Assembly (NCBI GenBank): GCA_024636475.1
Contig: JAGXHA010000011.1
Span: 1 to 64,000, forward strand
Origin: Roseobacter sp.
GTDB lineage: Bacteria > Pseudomonadota > Alphaproteobacteria > Rhodobacterales > Rhodobacteraceae
Length of the DNA stretch: 64,000 bases
Direction of reading: 5' to 3'
How positions within the stretch are numbered: the stretch's first letter is position 1; every line of letters starts with the position of its first letter. Of this stretch, positions 55,077-63,841 are shown piece by piece. The notes beneath the pieces are model-generated. The model was not told the DNA's origin. It saw only the letters and a program-made list of their open reading frames with translations, and searched no databases. Both the position numbers and the translations under genes were made by a program.

Positions 55077-55244
55077 TTAGCCAGGTGTGAACAACAAGGT
55101 TCTGTCGGCGAGTTCGACAGCACCATCCTTCGTGCTTAGCACCACGGACACTGCAAGCCCCACCACGGCGGCACATAAAACGACCCAGTCAACGGTGATT
55201 GCACCGGCTTCTTGCGATCTGAAGTTTCTGAGAAATGAAATCAT
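55077..55244 (-). CDS. flp: Flp family type IVb pilin, second copy
   Basis: Small prepilin (55 aa). A short charged leader ends QEAG14, then the mature part begins AITVDWVVLCAAVVGLAVSVVL, a single hydrophobic helix. Positions +5/+6 after the cleavage Gly are Asp-Trp instead of the Glu-Tyr found in most Flp pilins. The mature tail (STKDGAVELADRTLLFTPG) differs wholly from the first copy, and a Cys lies within the helix. It may be a minor pilin. Ten in-frame codons upstream were left out because homology starts at MISFLRNF. Confidence 0.85.
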   Translation of the reverse strand: MISFLRNFRSQEAGAITVDWVVLCAAVVGLAVSVVLSTKDGAVELADRTLLFTPG

Positions 55245-55349
55245 GAACGACGCCTTCCGGCGGTGAAATATCATATGAAATTGGCCGCACCCTGTCGTGC
55301 AGAATGCGGCCAGTCGTAATTTAACCTAGAACGCTAAAGGATCTTAGGA

Positions 55350-55529
55350 TCAGCCTGGCTCCATATTAGTCAGGTATGACCCGGTCTTGGCTGTCAGGTT
55401 CGAGGAACCTGATTCGATCGAGGTATATGCTGCCACGGCCAGGCCAACAACTGCGGCTGTCAAAACAACCCAGTCAACTGTTACTGCGCCGGATTCGTCT
55501 TTGTTGAAGTTTTTGAAAAAGTTCATCAT
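55350..55529 (-). CDS. flp: Flp family type IVb pilin, first copy
   Basis: Probable major pilin (59 aa). The leader MMNFFKNFNKDESG is cut after Gly14, and the helix AVTVDWVVLTAAVVGLAVAA follows, with Asp19-Trp20 in place of Glu-Tyr. The tail is Ser/Thr/Asn rich (IESGSSNLTAKTGSYLTNMEPG), as expected for an exposed pilin surface. A strong GGAGGG site lies seven bases before the start, fitting high expression. It opens the tad cluster, and the promoter should be in the 370-base AT-rich region upstream. Confidence 0.88.
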   Translation of the reverse strand: MMNFFKNFNKDESGAVTVDWVVLTAAVVGLAVAAYTSIESGSSNLTAKTGSYLTNMEPG

Positions 55530-55898
55530 GGTATGTCCCTCCAAGGATCATTGGGTTTTATGTTTCAACCGTGTCGTCCGTCTGCGGCTCCGTCTCTCTC
55601 AGTTCAGAACCTGTCCGACTTGGTATGAGGCTATATAGCTGTCTGAATGGGGCGTGAATTTGGCGGTAAATGTGGCTTTTGAGTTTTCTAGGGATCCTGA
55701 GCATATAATTTTTCTAAGGCGCTGAAATTAATATATAAAAACCGTTAACTTTTTTCAGGGAAATGGCTGATTTGGGTGCCGGGGCGTGAATTAAGGCAAA
55801 ATTGCCATATTGCGCGCCATGATTGGCTGGTTTTTTGACCGGTTTCATGTGACGTTTGGACTATCGAGCAGAATAAGCATTAAAAAAAGCAGGCAAAG
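55530..55898. promoter_or_regulatory. Divergent upstream region of the tad cluster and the transglycosylase gene
   Basis: A 369-base gap between divergent genes, clearly richer in A and T than its surroundings at about 55690-55760 (several AATTAATATATAAAA-like tracts). It should contain the promoters for the flp-cpa-tad transcript and for the lytic transglycosylase. I cannot name individual boxes with confidence, and no hairpin stands out. Confidence 0.4.
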
Positions 55899-56699
55899 AT
55901 GTTTCGATTATTTATGATCTCGCTGGTTGCGGGGGCATTGGCTGTTCCAATGCTCTATGCTGATGCGCCCAAGCCTTTTCCGAAGTTTGAGGCAAAGCGC
56001 GTCAAACCGCCTGAACCGGGCAGTCGCAACAGGATAAACGTTTTCATCGAACCGGTAGTTGCTGCACCCCAAGCTGTGGCAACAGCGTCCGGCGCAATCG
56101 CGCCCGCAGCACCGGGTCAATTCGACTGGTTTTGGGAACGGGTATCGCCAGAGGAAGCAAAGTCAGGTCCGGGCAGGCTTGAGGTGGCAATGATCACGCT
56201 TGCGACTGCAACAGCCAAGGTGCCCGCGCCGCGCATGCAACAAATGCAACAGATCGCCAAAACCAATGGCATCGATATCTTGCGCTCAACCATTGGTACA
56301 AAAGTGTCTCCGGCCCTTGTGCTGGCGGTCATCACGGTTGAATCCGCCGGGCGCGTTGATGCGGTGAGCGGGGCAGGGGCCGAAGGGTTAATGCAATTGA
56401 TGCCTGATACTGCGGCGCGCTTTGGTGTCGCTGACAGTATGAAGCCCACCGAGAATATCGCGGGCGGCGTCAAGTACCTTGATTGGTTGATGGGCGAGTT
56501 TGACAGTGATCCGATCTTGGTGCTGGCAGGATACAACGCCGGTGAAGGGTCTGTGCGCAAACATGCGGGCGTGCCGCCATTTGCCGAGACGCGCGATTAC
56601 GTGCCAAAGGTGCTGGCCGCGTTTCAAGTGGCCAAGGGCTTGTGTCAAACGCCGCCAGAATTGATTTCAGACGGCTGCGTCTTTGTGGCGATGAAATAG
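55899..56699 (+). CDS. Lytic transglycosylase, SLT domain
   Basis: Peptidoglycan-cleaving enzyme (266 aa). A signal peptide is likely at 1-21 (ending MLYADA). The SLT/lysozyme-like domain covers about 125-255: VSPALVLAVITVESAGRVDAVSGAGAEGLMQLMPDTAARFG contains the catalytic Glu in the VESAG segment and the GLMQLMP motif, and AGYNAGEGSVRKH is the third motif. Sitting divergently next to the pilus cluster, it might open the wall for the machine, but such enzymes have many roles. Confidence 0.87.
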   Translation: MFRLFMISLVAGALAVPMLYADAPKPFPKFEAKRVKPPEPGSRNRINVFIEPVVAAPQAVATASGAIAPAAPGQFDWFWERVSPEEAKSGPGRLEVAMITLATATAKVPAPRMQQMQQIAKTNGIDILRSTIGTKVSPALVLAVITVESAGRVDAVSGAGAEGLMQLMPDTAARFGVADSMKPTENIAGGVKYLDWLMGEFDSDPILVLAGYNAGEGSVRKHAGVPPFAETRDYVPKVLAAFQVAKGLCQTPPELISDGCVFVAMK

Positions 56700-56709
56700 C
56701 AACGCAAAA

Positions 56710-56745
56710 GGGCACCGCCAGATTGGCGATGCCCGTTCAATTTTC
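56710..56745. terminator. Terminator between the transglycosylase gene and scoB
   Basis: GGGCA-C-CGCCA, GAT loop, TGGCG-A-TGCCC form a ten-pair stem with one internal mismatch, followed by GTTCAATTTTC. It lies between two converging genes and can serve the plus-strand gene. Confidence 0.7.
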
Positions 56746-56759
56746 AGTTGGCGAAGGGT

Positions 56760-57383
56760 TTAGATGATCGTCGCTTCGGTCGCGGCGCGCAGTTCCTCTT
56801 CAGTTACTCCGTCTGCGCACTCGACGATCTTCAAACCGCCTTCGACCACATCCAGCACGCCGAGGTTGGTGATGATGCGGTCAACCACAGCTTTGCCTGT
56901 CAACGGCAAGGTACATTCTTTGAGGACTTTGCTGTCGCCATGTTTGCTGGTGTGATCCATCACGACCACAACGCGGCCAACGCCCGCTACCAGGTCCATG
57001 GCACCGCCCATCCCCTTGACCAGCTTGCCCGGGATCATCCAGTTTGCCAGATCGCCGTTTTCTGCCACTTCCATCGCGCCCAGGATCGCCATTGCGATTT
57101 TACCGCCTCGGATCATGCCAAAGGATGTTGCACTGTCAAAATACGAAGTTTGGGGCAGTTCTGTGATTGTCTGCTTGCCAGCATTGATCAGGTCGGCGTC
57201 TTCTTCACCGTCAATCGGAAACGCGCCCATGCCCAACATGCCGTTTTCCGATTGCAGGGTCACTTCCATGCCGTCGGGGATGTAGTTCGACACAAGCGTC
57301 GGAATACCGATGCCAAGGTTCACATACCAGCCGTCTTGCAGTTCTTGCGCGGCACGTGCCGCCATTTGATTGCGATCCCACAT
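56760..57383 (-). CDS. scoB: 3-oxoacid CoA-transferase subunit B
   Basis: Beta subunit (207 aa) of a succinyl-CoA:3-ketoacid (or acetoacetate) CoA-transferase. The motif LQSENGMLGMG holds the catalytic Glu46 that forms the enzyme-CoA thioester. VNLGIGIPTLV near 21-31 and GGAMDLVAGVGRVVVVMDH are also typical. With ScoA it activates acetoacetate or another 3-oxoacid, linking ketone-body or polyhydroxybutyrate breakdown to central metabolism. One base separates it from scoA. Confidence 0.92.
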   Translation of the reverse strand: MWDRNQMAARAAQELQDGWYVNLGIGIPTLVSNYIPDGMEVTLQSENGMLGMGAFPIDGEEDADLINAGKQTITELPQTSYFDSATSFGMIRGGKIAMAILGAMEVAENGDLANWMIPGKLVKGMGGAMDLVAGVGRVVVVMDHTSKHGDSKVLKECTLPLTGKAVVDRIITNLGVLDVVEGGLKIVECADGVTEEELRAATEATII

Positions 57384-57384
57384 T

Positions 57385-58080
57385 TTATGCGCTCCTTACC
57401 GTGCGTTGCTCGATCCGCTTTTCGTGTTCGCCTTGAACGATGCGGTGCACATAGATGCCGGGCAGATGGATCGTATCGGGATCAAGGCTGCCTGTCGGTA
57501 CGATCTCTTCAACCTCGACAACGCAGATCTTGCCGCACATCGCTGCGGGCGGGTTGAAGTTGCGTGCCGTTTTGCGGAACACAAGGTTGCCGGTTGCATC
57601 GGCTTTCCATGCCTTCACGATGGCCAGATCAGCAAAGATGCCTTCTTCCATGATGTAGGTTTCGCCGTTGAAATCTTTGTGCTCTTTACCGTCGGCAATC
57701 ACGGTGCCCACGCCGGTCTTGGTGTAAAAGCCGGGGATGCCCGCGCCACCGGCGCGCATGCGTTCTGCCAAAGTGCCTTGGGGGTTGAATTCAAGCTCAA
57801 GCTCGCCTCCCAGATATTGGCGCATGAATTCCTTGTTCTCACCGACATATGAGCTGATCATCTTCTTGACCTGTTTGGTTTGCAGCAAGATGCCAATGCC
57901 AAAATCGTCGACACCGGCGTTGTTTGACGCAAAGGTCAAATCCTTGGTGCCTGCATCACGAATGGCGCTCAGCAACAGTTCGGGGATGCCACACAGGCCA
58001 AATCCACCTGCGGCAATCAGCATGCCGTCATGCAAAACGCCATCAAGCGCTTCGGCGGCACTTCCGTAAATCTTTTTCAT
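57385..58080 (-). CDS. scoA: 3-oxoacid CoA-transferase subunit A
   Basis: Alpha subunit (231 aa) of the CoA-transferase. The CoA-binding signature GGFGLCGIPELLLSAI lies at about 26-41. SNNAGVDDFGIGILL and GGAGIPGFYTKTGVGT are family motifs. The start follows GGAGCTTGG; five in-frame codons upstream were left out. The pair scoA-scoB is compact and self-contained; the exact CoA donor (succinyl-CoA or acetyl-CoA) cannot be decided from sequence. Confidence 0.92.
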   Translation of the reverse strand: MKKIYGSAAEALDGVLHDGMLIAAGGFGLCGIPELLLSAIRDAGTKDLTFASNNAGVDDFGIGILLQTKQVKKMISSYVGENKEFMRQYLGGELELEFNPQGTLAERMRAGGAGIPGFYTKTGVGTVIADGKEHKDFNGETYIMEEGIFADLAIVKAWKADATGNLVFRKTARNFNPPAAMCGKICVVEVEEIVPTGSLDPDTIHLPGIYVHRIVQGEHEKRIEQRTVRSA

Positions 58081-58169
58081 CCAAGCTCCTCTCAAAAAAG
58101 GCCTAAGCCCGTCGTCATTTCAGGCACTACACCGTCTATGACGTTAGGCCAAGCGCGTGTCAAATACGC

Positions 58170-58198
58170 CTCAGGCGCACCCATCGGATGCGCCTGAG
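58170..58198. terminator. Hairpin downstream of topA
   Basis: Ten-bp perfect stem (CTCAGGCGCA / TGCGCCTGAG) with a nine-base loop, about 50 bases after the topA stop on the minus strand. The following T-run is weak (TATTTG), so efficiency as an intrinsic terminator is uncertain. Confidence 0.55.
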
Positions 58199-58249
58199 AA
58201 ATCATTTGAAATGCCCGAATTCTAGGATGGCTGACGGGGCCACCAGCGC

Positions 58250-60886
58250 TTAACCTTCTTTGGCGGCCTTTTTCGCGGCAGGTTTTTTGGCAGGTGCCTT
58301 CTTTTTCGCGGCAGGTTTTTTGGCTGCCGCTTTGGCAGCAACTGGCTTTTTGGTCGCTGCCTTGCGCTTGGCGGGTGATTTTGCCAGCTTCTCTTCGATC
58401 AGTTCGACTGCCTTTTCCATCGTCAGATCGGCAGGCTCGATTTCCTTGGGGATGGTGGCATTGACCTTTTCCCACTTCACATAGGGCCCGTATTTGCCTT
58501 CCATGATATCCACGCTTCCGCCCAGATCAGGGTGTTCGCCCATTTCGCGAATCGGTTTCGCCGCCTTGCCACGCCCGCCACGGCTGGCAACTTTTTCAGC
58601 CAGCAACTGCACGGCGCGGTTCATGCCAACAGTGAATACTTCATCCAACCCTTCAAGATTGGCGTTGGTGCCTCCGCGATCCGACGTGCTGGGCGCGTGC
58701 TTGATGTAGGGCCCATAGCGCCCGGTATTGGCCCAGACCATAACACCATCTTCGGGATGCGGCCCGATTTCGCGGGGCAAAGACAGCAACATAACGCCGC
58801 GTTCAAGTTCAAGCTCCTCTGCGGGCCAGTCTTTTGGCACAGATTGACGCGGAGGTTTCTTGTTTTCTTCGGTCACCGGGCCGCGCTGCACATAAGGACC
58901 GAACCGGCCTTTGAAGACACGGATTTCGTCGCCTTGATCTTCGCCCAGCAGTTTCCCGTCTGGCGGAATCGCAGAGGCTTCGGCTTCCGGGTCTGGCGGG
59001 CCGAAAGGGCGCGTGTAGCGGCATTCTGGATAGTTCGAGCACCCGATAAACGCACCACCCGACCGCGCCGTACGCATCGACAAACGCCCGATTTCGCAGT
59101 TGGGACACAGCCGAGGGTCTTTGCCGTCTTCGGTGGGCGGGAACAGATGCGGCGCGAGCACCTCATTTATTTTTTCCAAAACTTCCGTGATCCGCAAATC
59201 AGCCGTTTCAGCGATAGCGGCTGAAAAGTCTTTCCAAAAGCGCCCCAAGACATCCTTATAGTCGGCATCAGCCGCACTAACTTTATCAAGCTGGTCTTCT
59301 AGATCGGCAGTGAAATCATAGCCTACGTATTTGCGGAAATAATTCTCAAGGAATGCGGTAACCAAACGCCCCTTATCTTCGGGGAAAAGCCGGTTTCCTT
59401 CCTTGCGCACGTATTCACGATCCTGGATCGTGGTGACAACGCTGGCATATGTGGACGGGCGCCCGATCCCAAGCTCTTCCATCCGCTTCACAAGCGTCGC
59501 CTCGGTATAGCGGGGCGGTGGTTGGGTGAAATGCTGCTCTGGCGTGACGGCGCGCTTGTCCATCTTGTCGCCTTGCGTGATCTGCGGCAGGCGTTTGTCA
59601 TCCTCGTCGACCACGTCGTCGCGGCCCTCTTCGTAGACTCGCAGAAAACCGTCAAACTGTACGACCTGACCCGTGGCACGCAAGCCGACTTGTTCGTCTT
59701 TGCTGCCGATCTCGACGGTGGTGCGTTCAAGGCGTGCGCTTTCCATCTGGCACGCCAAGGTACGCTTCCAAATCAGATCATAAAGCTTGCGTTGATCAGC
59801 TTCGGCAAGTTTTAGCGCCGCTGCATCCTTGGCCATATCTGTCGGCCGGATACATTCGTGCGCTTCTTGGGCGTTCTTGGCTTTATTCTTGTAGATTCGG
59901 GGTGACGAGGGGACATATTCCGCGCCAAACCGGTCTTTGATCGCGTCGCGCGCCATCGTCATCGCCTCGGGTGCCATGTCGATGCCGTCGGTTCGCATAT
60001 AGGTGATGTGCCCGGCTTCGTACAAACGCTGCGCTGTGCTCATCGTTTGCCGCGCACCCATTCCGAACTTTCGGCTGGCTTCTTGCTGAAGGGTGGAGGT
60101 CATGAAGGGTGCCGATGGGTTCCGGCTGGCGGGCTTTGCTTCGACACTCGTTACCGTCAGGTCGCGGCTGGTGATCGCCTGAACGGCCATCTCGGCCTGC
60201 GTGTCATTGGCAAGGTCAAACCGGTCCAGCTTTTTGCCCGCAAGCGTGACAAGACGGGCCTCGAATTCTTGCCCGCGTGGCGTGGCGACCAAGGCCTTGA
60301 CCGTCCAGTATTCGCGGTTGCGAAACGCTTCGATTTCCATCTCGCGCTCTACAATCAGGCGCAGGGTGACTGATTGTACGCGCCCTGCGGATTTTGCACC
60401 CGGCAACTTGCGCCACAGAACCGGAGACAGATTGAACCCCACCAGATAGTCCAACGCACGGCGCGCCAGATACGCCTCGACCAGCGGCATGTCCACCTGC
60501 CGGGGCTTCTTCATCGCCTCTGTGACCGCCGCTTTCGTGATTGCGTTGAACACAACACGGCTGACAGGTGTATCTTTCTTGATGGATTTGCGCAGTGTCA
60601 GTGTTTGTTGCAGGTGCCAGCTGATCGCTTCGCCTTCGCGGTCAGGGTCAGTCGCGAGGATCAATTCGTTATCGTCTTTCAGCGCATCTGCGATGGCTTT
60701 GACGTGTTTTTTGCTAGCCGACCCAACTTCCCAAAGCATGTCGAAACCATTCTCAGGATCAACGGATCCGTCTTTGGGTGGCAGATCTCGAACGTGCCCG
60801 TAAGACGCAAGAACAGTGTAGTTGCTGCCCAGATAAGAGTTGATCGTTTTGGCCTTGGCAGGTGATTCGACGACAACAACTGGCAT
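58250..60886 (-). CDS. topA: DNA topoisomerase I
   Basis: Type IA topoisomerase (878 aa) that relaxes negative supercoils. The Toprim domain begins VVVESPAKAKTINSYLG and contains DPDREGEAISWHL. The catalytic Tyr is in ITYMRTDGIDM. One four-Cys zinc element is seen (CPNCEIGRLSMRTARSGG and CSNYPEC), followed by further C-terminal repeats of the topoisomerase C-terminal type (GRFGPYVQRG, GRYGPYIKHA, GKYGPYVKWE). The last 40 residues are a Lys/Ala/Pro-rich basic tail, as in several alphaproteobacterial TopA proteins, likely to bind DNA. Confidence 0.96.
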   Translation of the reverse strand: MPVVVVESPAKAKTINSYLGSNYTVLASYGHVRDLPPKDGSVDPENGFDMLWEVGSASKKHVKAIADALKDDNELILATDPDREGEAISWHLQQTLTLRKSIKKDTPVSRVVFNAITKAAVTEAMKKPRQVDMPLVEAYLARRALDYLVGFNLSPVLWRKLPGAKSAGRVQSVTLRLIVEREMEIEAFRNREYWTVKALVATPRGQEFEARLVTLAGKKLDRFDLANDTQAEMAVQAITSRDLTVTSVEAKPASRNPSAPFMTSTLQQEASRKFGMGARQTMSTAQRLYEAGHITYMRTDGIDMAPEAMTMARDAIKDRFGAEYVPSSPRIYKNKAKNAQEAHECIRPTDMAKDAAALKLAEADQRKLYDLIWKRTLACQMESARLERTTVEIGSKDEQVGLRATGQVVQFDGFLRVYEEGRDDVVDEDDKRLPQITQGDKMDKRAVTPEQHFTQPPPRYTEATLVKRMEELGIGRPSTYASVVTTIQDREYVRKEGNRLFPEDKGRLVTAFLENYFRKYVGYDFTADLEDQLDKVSAADADYKDVLGRFWKDFSAAIAETADLRITEVLEKINEVLAPHLFPPTEDGKDPRLCPNCEIGRLSMRTARSGGAFIGCSNYPECRYTRPFGPPDPEAEASAIPPDGKLLGEDQGDEIRVFKGRFGPYVQRGPVTEENKKPPRQSVPKDWPAEELELERGVMLLSLPREIGPHPEDGVMVWANTGRYGPYIKHAPSTSDRGGTNANLEGLDEVFTVGMNRAVQLLAEKVASRGGRGKAAKPIREMGEHPDLGGSVDIMEGKYGPYVKWEKVNATIPKEIEPADLTMEKAVELIEEKLAKSPAKRKAATKKPVAAKAAAKKPAAKKKAPAKKPAAKKAAKEG

Positions 60887-61154
60887 AAATTTCTGTACCT
60901 TGGATCAATTGGAATTGCTCTGCTTACGCTGTGACATGTGGCGCGCAGTCAGTTTTGTCAATGCGCAGCAAAGTCCTTTGGTATTCCCCAAGAGGTCTGA
61001 CAGGACGTTAAAAGCAGCGGATGATGTTGGAAAAGTCCCTCCGGTTTCGTGGGCCTTATGCTTTGGACATAAGCGCAAAAGCGTCCGTTTCGAGAGGGAG
61101 CATTGGGAGGATCAAGCTTGCCGCGATTGCGGGAAAAACCATTGCACCTACCTG

Positions 61155-62309
61155 TCAGGCGCGAGACACAAGACCACCGGGTTGCCGCAGAATTTGCCCG
61201 TCAAGCTCAAGGTCGATCAAGATTGGTGCGACTTTCGCGGGTGCTGCCTTGAGGTCGCGGATCAGTTGATCTTCCGCTATCGGGCTCGGCCCCAGACGCG
61301 ACAGGATTTGCATATGCAATGCGGCGGTCTGCTTGAGCGACCTTTCAGGGCGGCTGATTGGCTGAACAACGGCAAGGCCAAGTTGGGGTTGATCCGGCTG
61401 CTGTGTCTCGCCGGTGCCCAATATTTCGATCACATCGCCCGCATTTCTAACCAATGTGGCACCATCGCGGATCAGCATGTTGCATCCGGCAGCGCGTGCA
61501 TCAAACGGATGGCCCGGCACAGCCAATACTTCGCGACCCTGATCCAGCGCATCGCGTGCGGTAATCAGGCTACCCGATTTTGCCGCAGCTTCGACGACGA
61601 TGGTCGCACGGCTTAATCCCGCGATGATCCGGTTGCGGCTTGGGAAATGCCGCGCCATCGGTTGCAGCCCCATAGGCTGCTCCGACACGCGCAGGCCGGA
61701 TTTTGCGATATCATGGGCCAGTTGTGTGTTCTCGGCCGGGTACATTACGTCAACGCCGCCGGCCTGTACGGCGATTGTACCCGTTGGAAGGGCCGCCAAA
61801 TGTGCCGCTGCATCGACACCGCGCGCAAGCCCCGAGACGACGACAAAGCCTGCTTCGCCCAAGCCTTGCGCCAACGCTTTGGCCATGCGCGTGCCCAGCG
61901 AAGATGCATTGCGCGCACCGACCAAAGAGATTGTGGGCCGGTTTAGCAGCGCGATATTCCCCAAGACCCAAAGAAATGGCGGCGCATCGTCTAATTCATT
62001 CAATATCTGCGGGTAGGCCGCTGTGCCGTGCATGATCAACTGCGCGTCTGCGGCTTTGCCCGCGCGCAGTTCGTCCTGAACGACACCTTCAGGGCAAACC
62101 TCGTAGTTCGAAACGCCCGCGGCGCGCGCTACCTCAGGTAGCGCGGCCAGCGCATTCTGCGCAGTGCCGTGTTCAATCAGCAGTCGTTTATACGTTGAAA
62201 CGCCGACCCGGCGGGAGCGCAACAGACGAAGGCGGGCAAAACCTTCATCTTCCGAGGTGGGTGGGATTGGGGGGTGAGTGGAAGAAGGATTATAGTCCTT
62301 GTCAGTCAT
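61155..62309 (-). CDS. dprA: DNA-processing protein DprA
   Basis: Single-strand DNA-binding protein (384 aa) that loads RecA during natural transformation. A N-terminal helical region precedes the Rossmann-like DprA domain (about 90-300): ISLVGARNASSLGTRMAKAL, VSGLARGVDAAAH and FPSRNRIIAGLSRATIVVEA are diagnostic, and SLITARDALDQGREVLAVPG closes it. The C-terminal winged-helix-like region (about 320-384) is kept. Next to topA, as in many bacteria. No other competence gene lies in this window. Confidence 0.93.
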   Translation of the reverse strand: MTDKDYNPSSTHPPIPPTSEDEGFARLRLLRSRRVGVSTYKRLLIEHGTAQNALAALPEVARAAGVSNYEVCPEGVVQDELRAGKAADAQLIMHGTAAYPQILNELDDAPPFLWVLGNIALLNRPTISLVGARNASSLGTRMAKALAQGLGEAGFVVVSGLARGVDAAAHLAALPTGTIAVQAGGVDVMYPAENTQLAHDIAKSGLRVSEQPMGLQPMARHFPSRNRIIAGLSRATIVVEAAAKSGSLITARDALDQGREVLAVPGHPFDARAAGCNMLIRDGATLVRNAGDVIEILGTGETQQPDQPQLGLAVVQPISRPERSLKQTAALHMQILSRLGPSPIAEDQLIRDLKAAPAKVAPILIDLELDGQILRQPGGLVSRA

Positions 62310-62413
62310 CCCGTGTCTCCGCCTGTTGCAGAATCAGGTATAGGCAGAGCTGGTTAATAACGCATGAAGGGTTCCCGGCCCATTTTTGCTAAATCGGCCA
62401 GGCTCGGTTTGCG

Positions 62414-63835
62414 TTATTTCGCAGCACCACCGACAGTCAGGCCGCCGATCATCAATGTGGGCTGGCCGACACCCACTGGCACCCACTGGCCCGCCTTGCC
62501 GCAATTCCCCATGCCAGGATCAAGCGCGGGGTCATTTCCGATTGCGCGTATCTGCTTGAGGGCGGTGGCCCCGTCGCCAATTAATGTCGCCCCTTTGACG
62601 GGCGCGCCCACGACCCCGTTTTGAACGCGGTAGGCTTCGGTGCAGGAAAATACGAATTTACCGTTCGTGATATCGACCTGACCGCCACCAAACCCAACAG
62701 CATATATCCCGTCCTTGAGGCCGGCCACGACATCGCCGGGGGCGGTGTCCCCTCCCAGCAGGTAGGTGTTGGTCATCCGGGGCATGGGAATATGCGCATA
62801 AGATTCGCGCCGGCCGTTGCCTGTTGATTCCACGCCCATCAGCCGTGCATTTTGGCGATCCTGCATATAGCCGACCAATACGCCGTCCTCGATCAATGTA
62901 TTTTTGGCCGATGGTGTGCCTTCGTCGTCAATCGTGATCGACCCGCGCCGGTCCGGGATCGTGCCATCGTCAAGCACGGTAACCCCCTTGGCTGCAATCT
63001 GCTGACCCATCAGACCCGAAAAAGCACTCGACCCTTTGCGGTTAAAATCACCTTCTAATCCGTGGCCAATGGCCTCGTGCAGCAAGATGCCGGGCCAGCC
63101 GGGCCCAAGCACCACATCCATCATCCCCGCAGGTGCGGGAACTGCCTCAAGGTTAACGCAGGCGACCCGCAAGGCCTCGCGGGTTTTGGCTTGCCAGTCC
63201 GAAGGTGCCAGCAGACCATCAAGGCCAATCCGGCCACCCCCTCCGGCTGTGCCGCTTTCGCGCCGCCCGTTCTGTTCTACGATGATCGACACGTTGACAC
63301 GGGTCATCGGACGGATGTCGCGGACCGACGTGCCCTCCGGGCGCAGGATCTCGATCTCCTGGATCGAGGCCGAGATCGACGCGGAGACCTGAACGACACG
63401 TTTATCCAGGCTGCGGGCAAAATCGTCGATCTCGCGAAGTGTTTCGACTTTTACGGGGAAAGCGGCCCCAGCGATCGGGTCTTCGTCGGTGTAAAGATGC
63501 CGATTGGTCGACACGGGGCCATCCGCCCACGTCCCGCCACCGGAACCAACCGCCAAACGCGCAGTTTCGGCGGCGCGGCGCAAGGCAGCTTCTGTGATCT
63601 CTGAGGAATGAGCATATCCCGACACTTCGCCGCGCACTGCGCGCAAGCCAAACCCCTCGGACGCATCATAGCTGGCAGTCTTGAGCCGTCCGTCATCAAA
63701 CATCAGCCCTTCCGAGCGCCGACGTTCGAAGAACAATTCACCGTCGTCGGCACCAGCAACTGCATCTTTCAGGATCGAAAGGGCCGCGTCGCGGTCAAGA
63801 GCACCCTCAAAAGGGTTAAAAGGTGGTTGGCTCAT
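62414..63835 (-). CDS. tldD: Metalloprotease TldD
   Basis: Zinc peptidase subunit (473 aa) that with TldE/PmbA degrades unfolded peptides and processes some modified peptides. The metal site is HEAIGHGLEGD (HExxxH). ARGEVSGYAHSSEI-like N-terminal segments and the C-terminal ISGGQ-type region with GNDPALDPGMGNCGKAG fit TldD. No tldE gene is adjacent. The ATG at 63835 is favoured by spacing from AGGGAA; another ATG two codons earlier is possible. Confidence 0.9.
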   Translation of the reverse strand: MSQPPFNPFEGALDRDAALSILKDAVAGADDGELFFERRRSEGLMFDDGRLKTASYDASEGFGLRAVRGEVSGYAHSSEITEAALRRAAETARLAVGSGGGTWADGPVSTNRHLYTDEDPIAGAAFPVKVETLREIDDFARSLDKRVVQVSASISASIQEIEILRPEGTSVRDIRPMTRVNVSIIVEQNGRRESGTAGGGGRIGLDGLLAPSDWQAKTREALRVACVNLEAVPAPAGMMDVVLGPGWPGILLHEAIGHGLEGDFNRKGSSAFSGLMGQQIAAKGVTVLDDGTIPDRRGSITIDDEGTPSAKNTLIEDGVLVGYMQDRQNARLMGVESTGNGRRESYAHIPMPRMTNTYLLGGDTAPGDVVAGLKDGIYAVGFGGGQVDITNGKFVFSCTEAYRVQNGVVGAPVKGATLIGDGATALKQIRAIGNDPALDPGMGNCGKAGQWVPVGVGQPTLMIGGLTVGGAAK

Positions 63836-63841
63836 CAACAT

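Noticed and set aside
61021..61269. 82-codon plus-strand frame between topA and dprA
   Set aside because: Overlaps the end of dprA antisense; no start signal or similarity.
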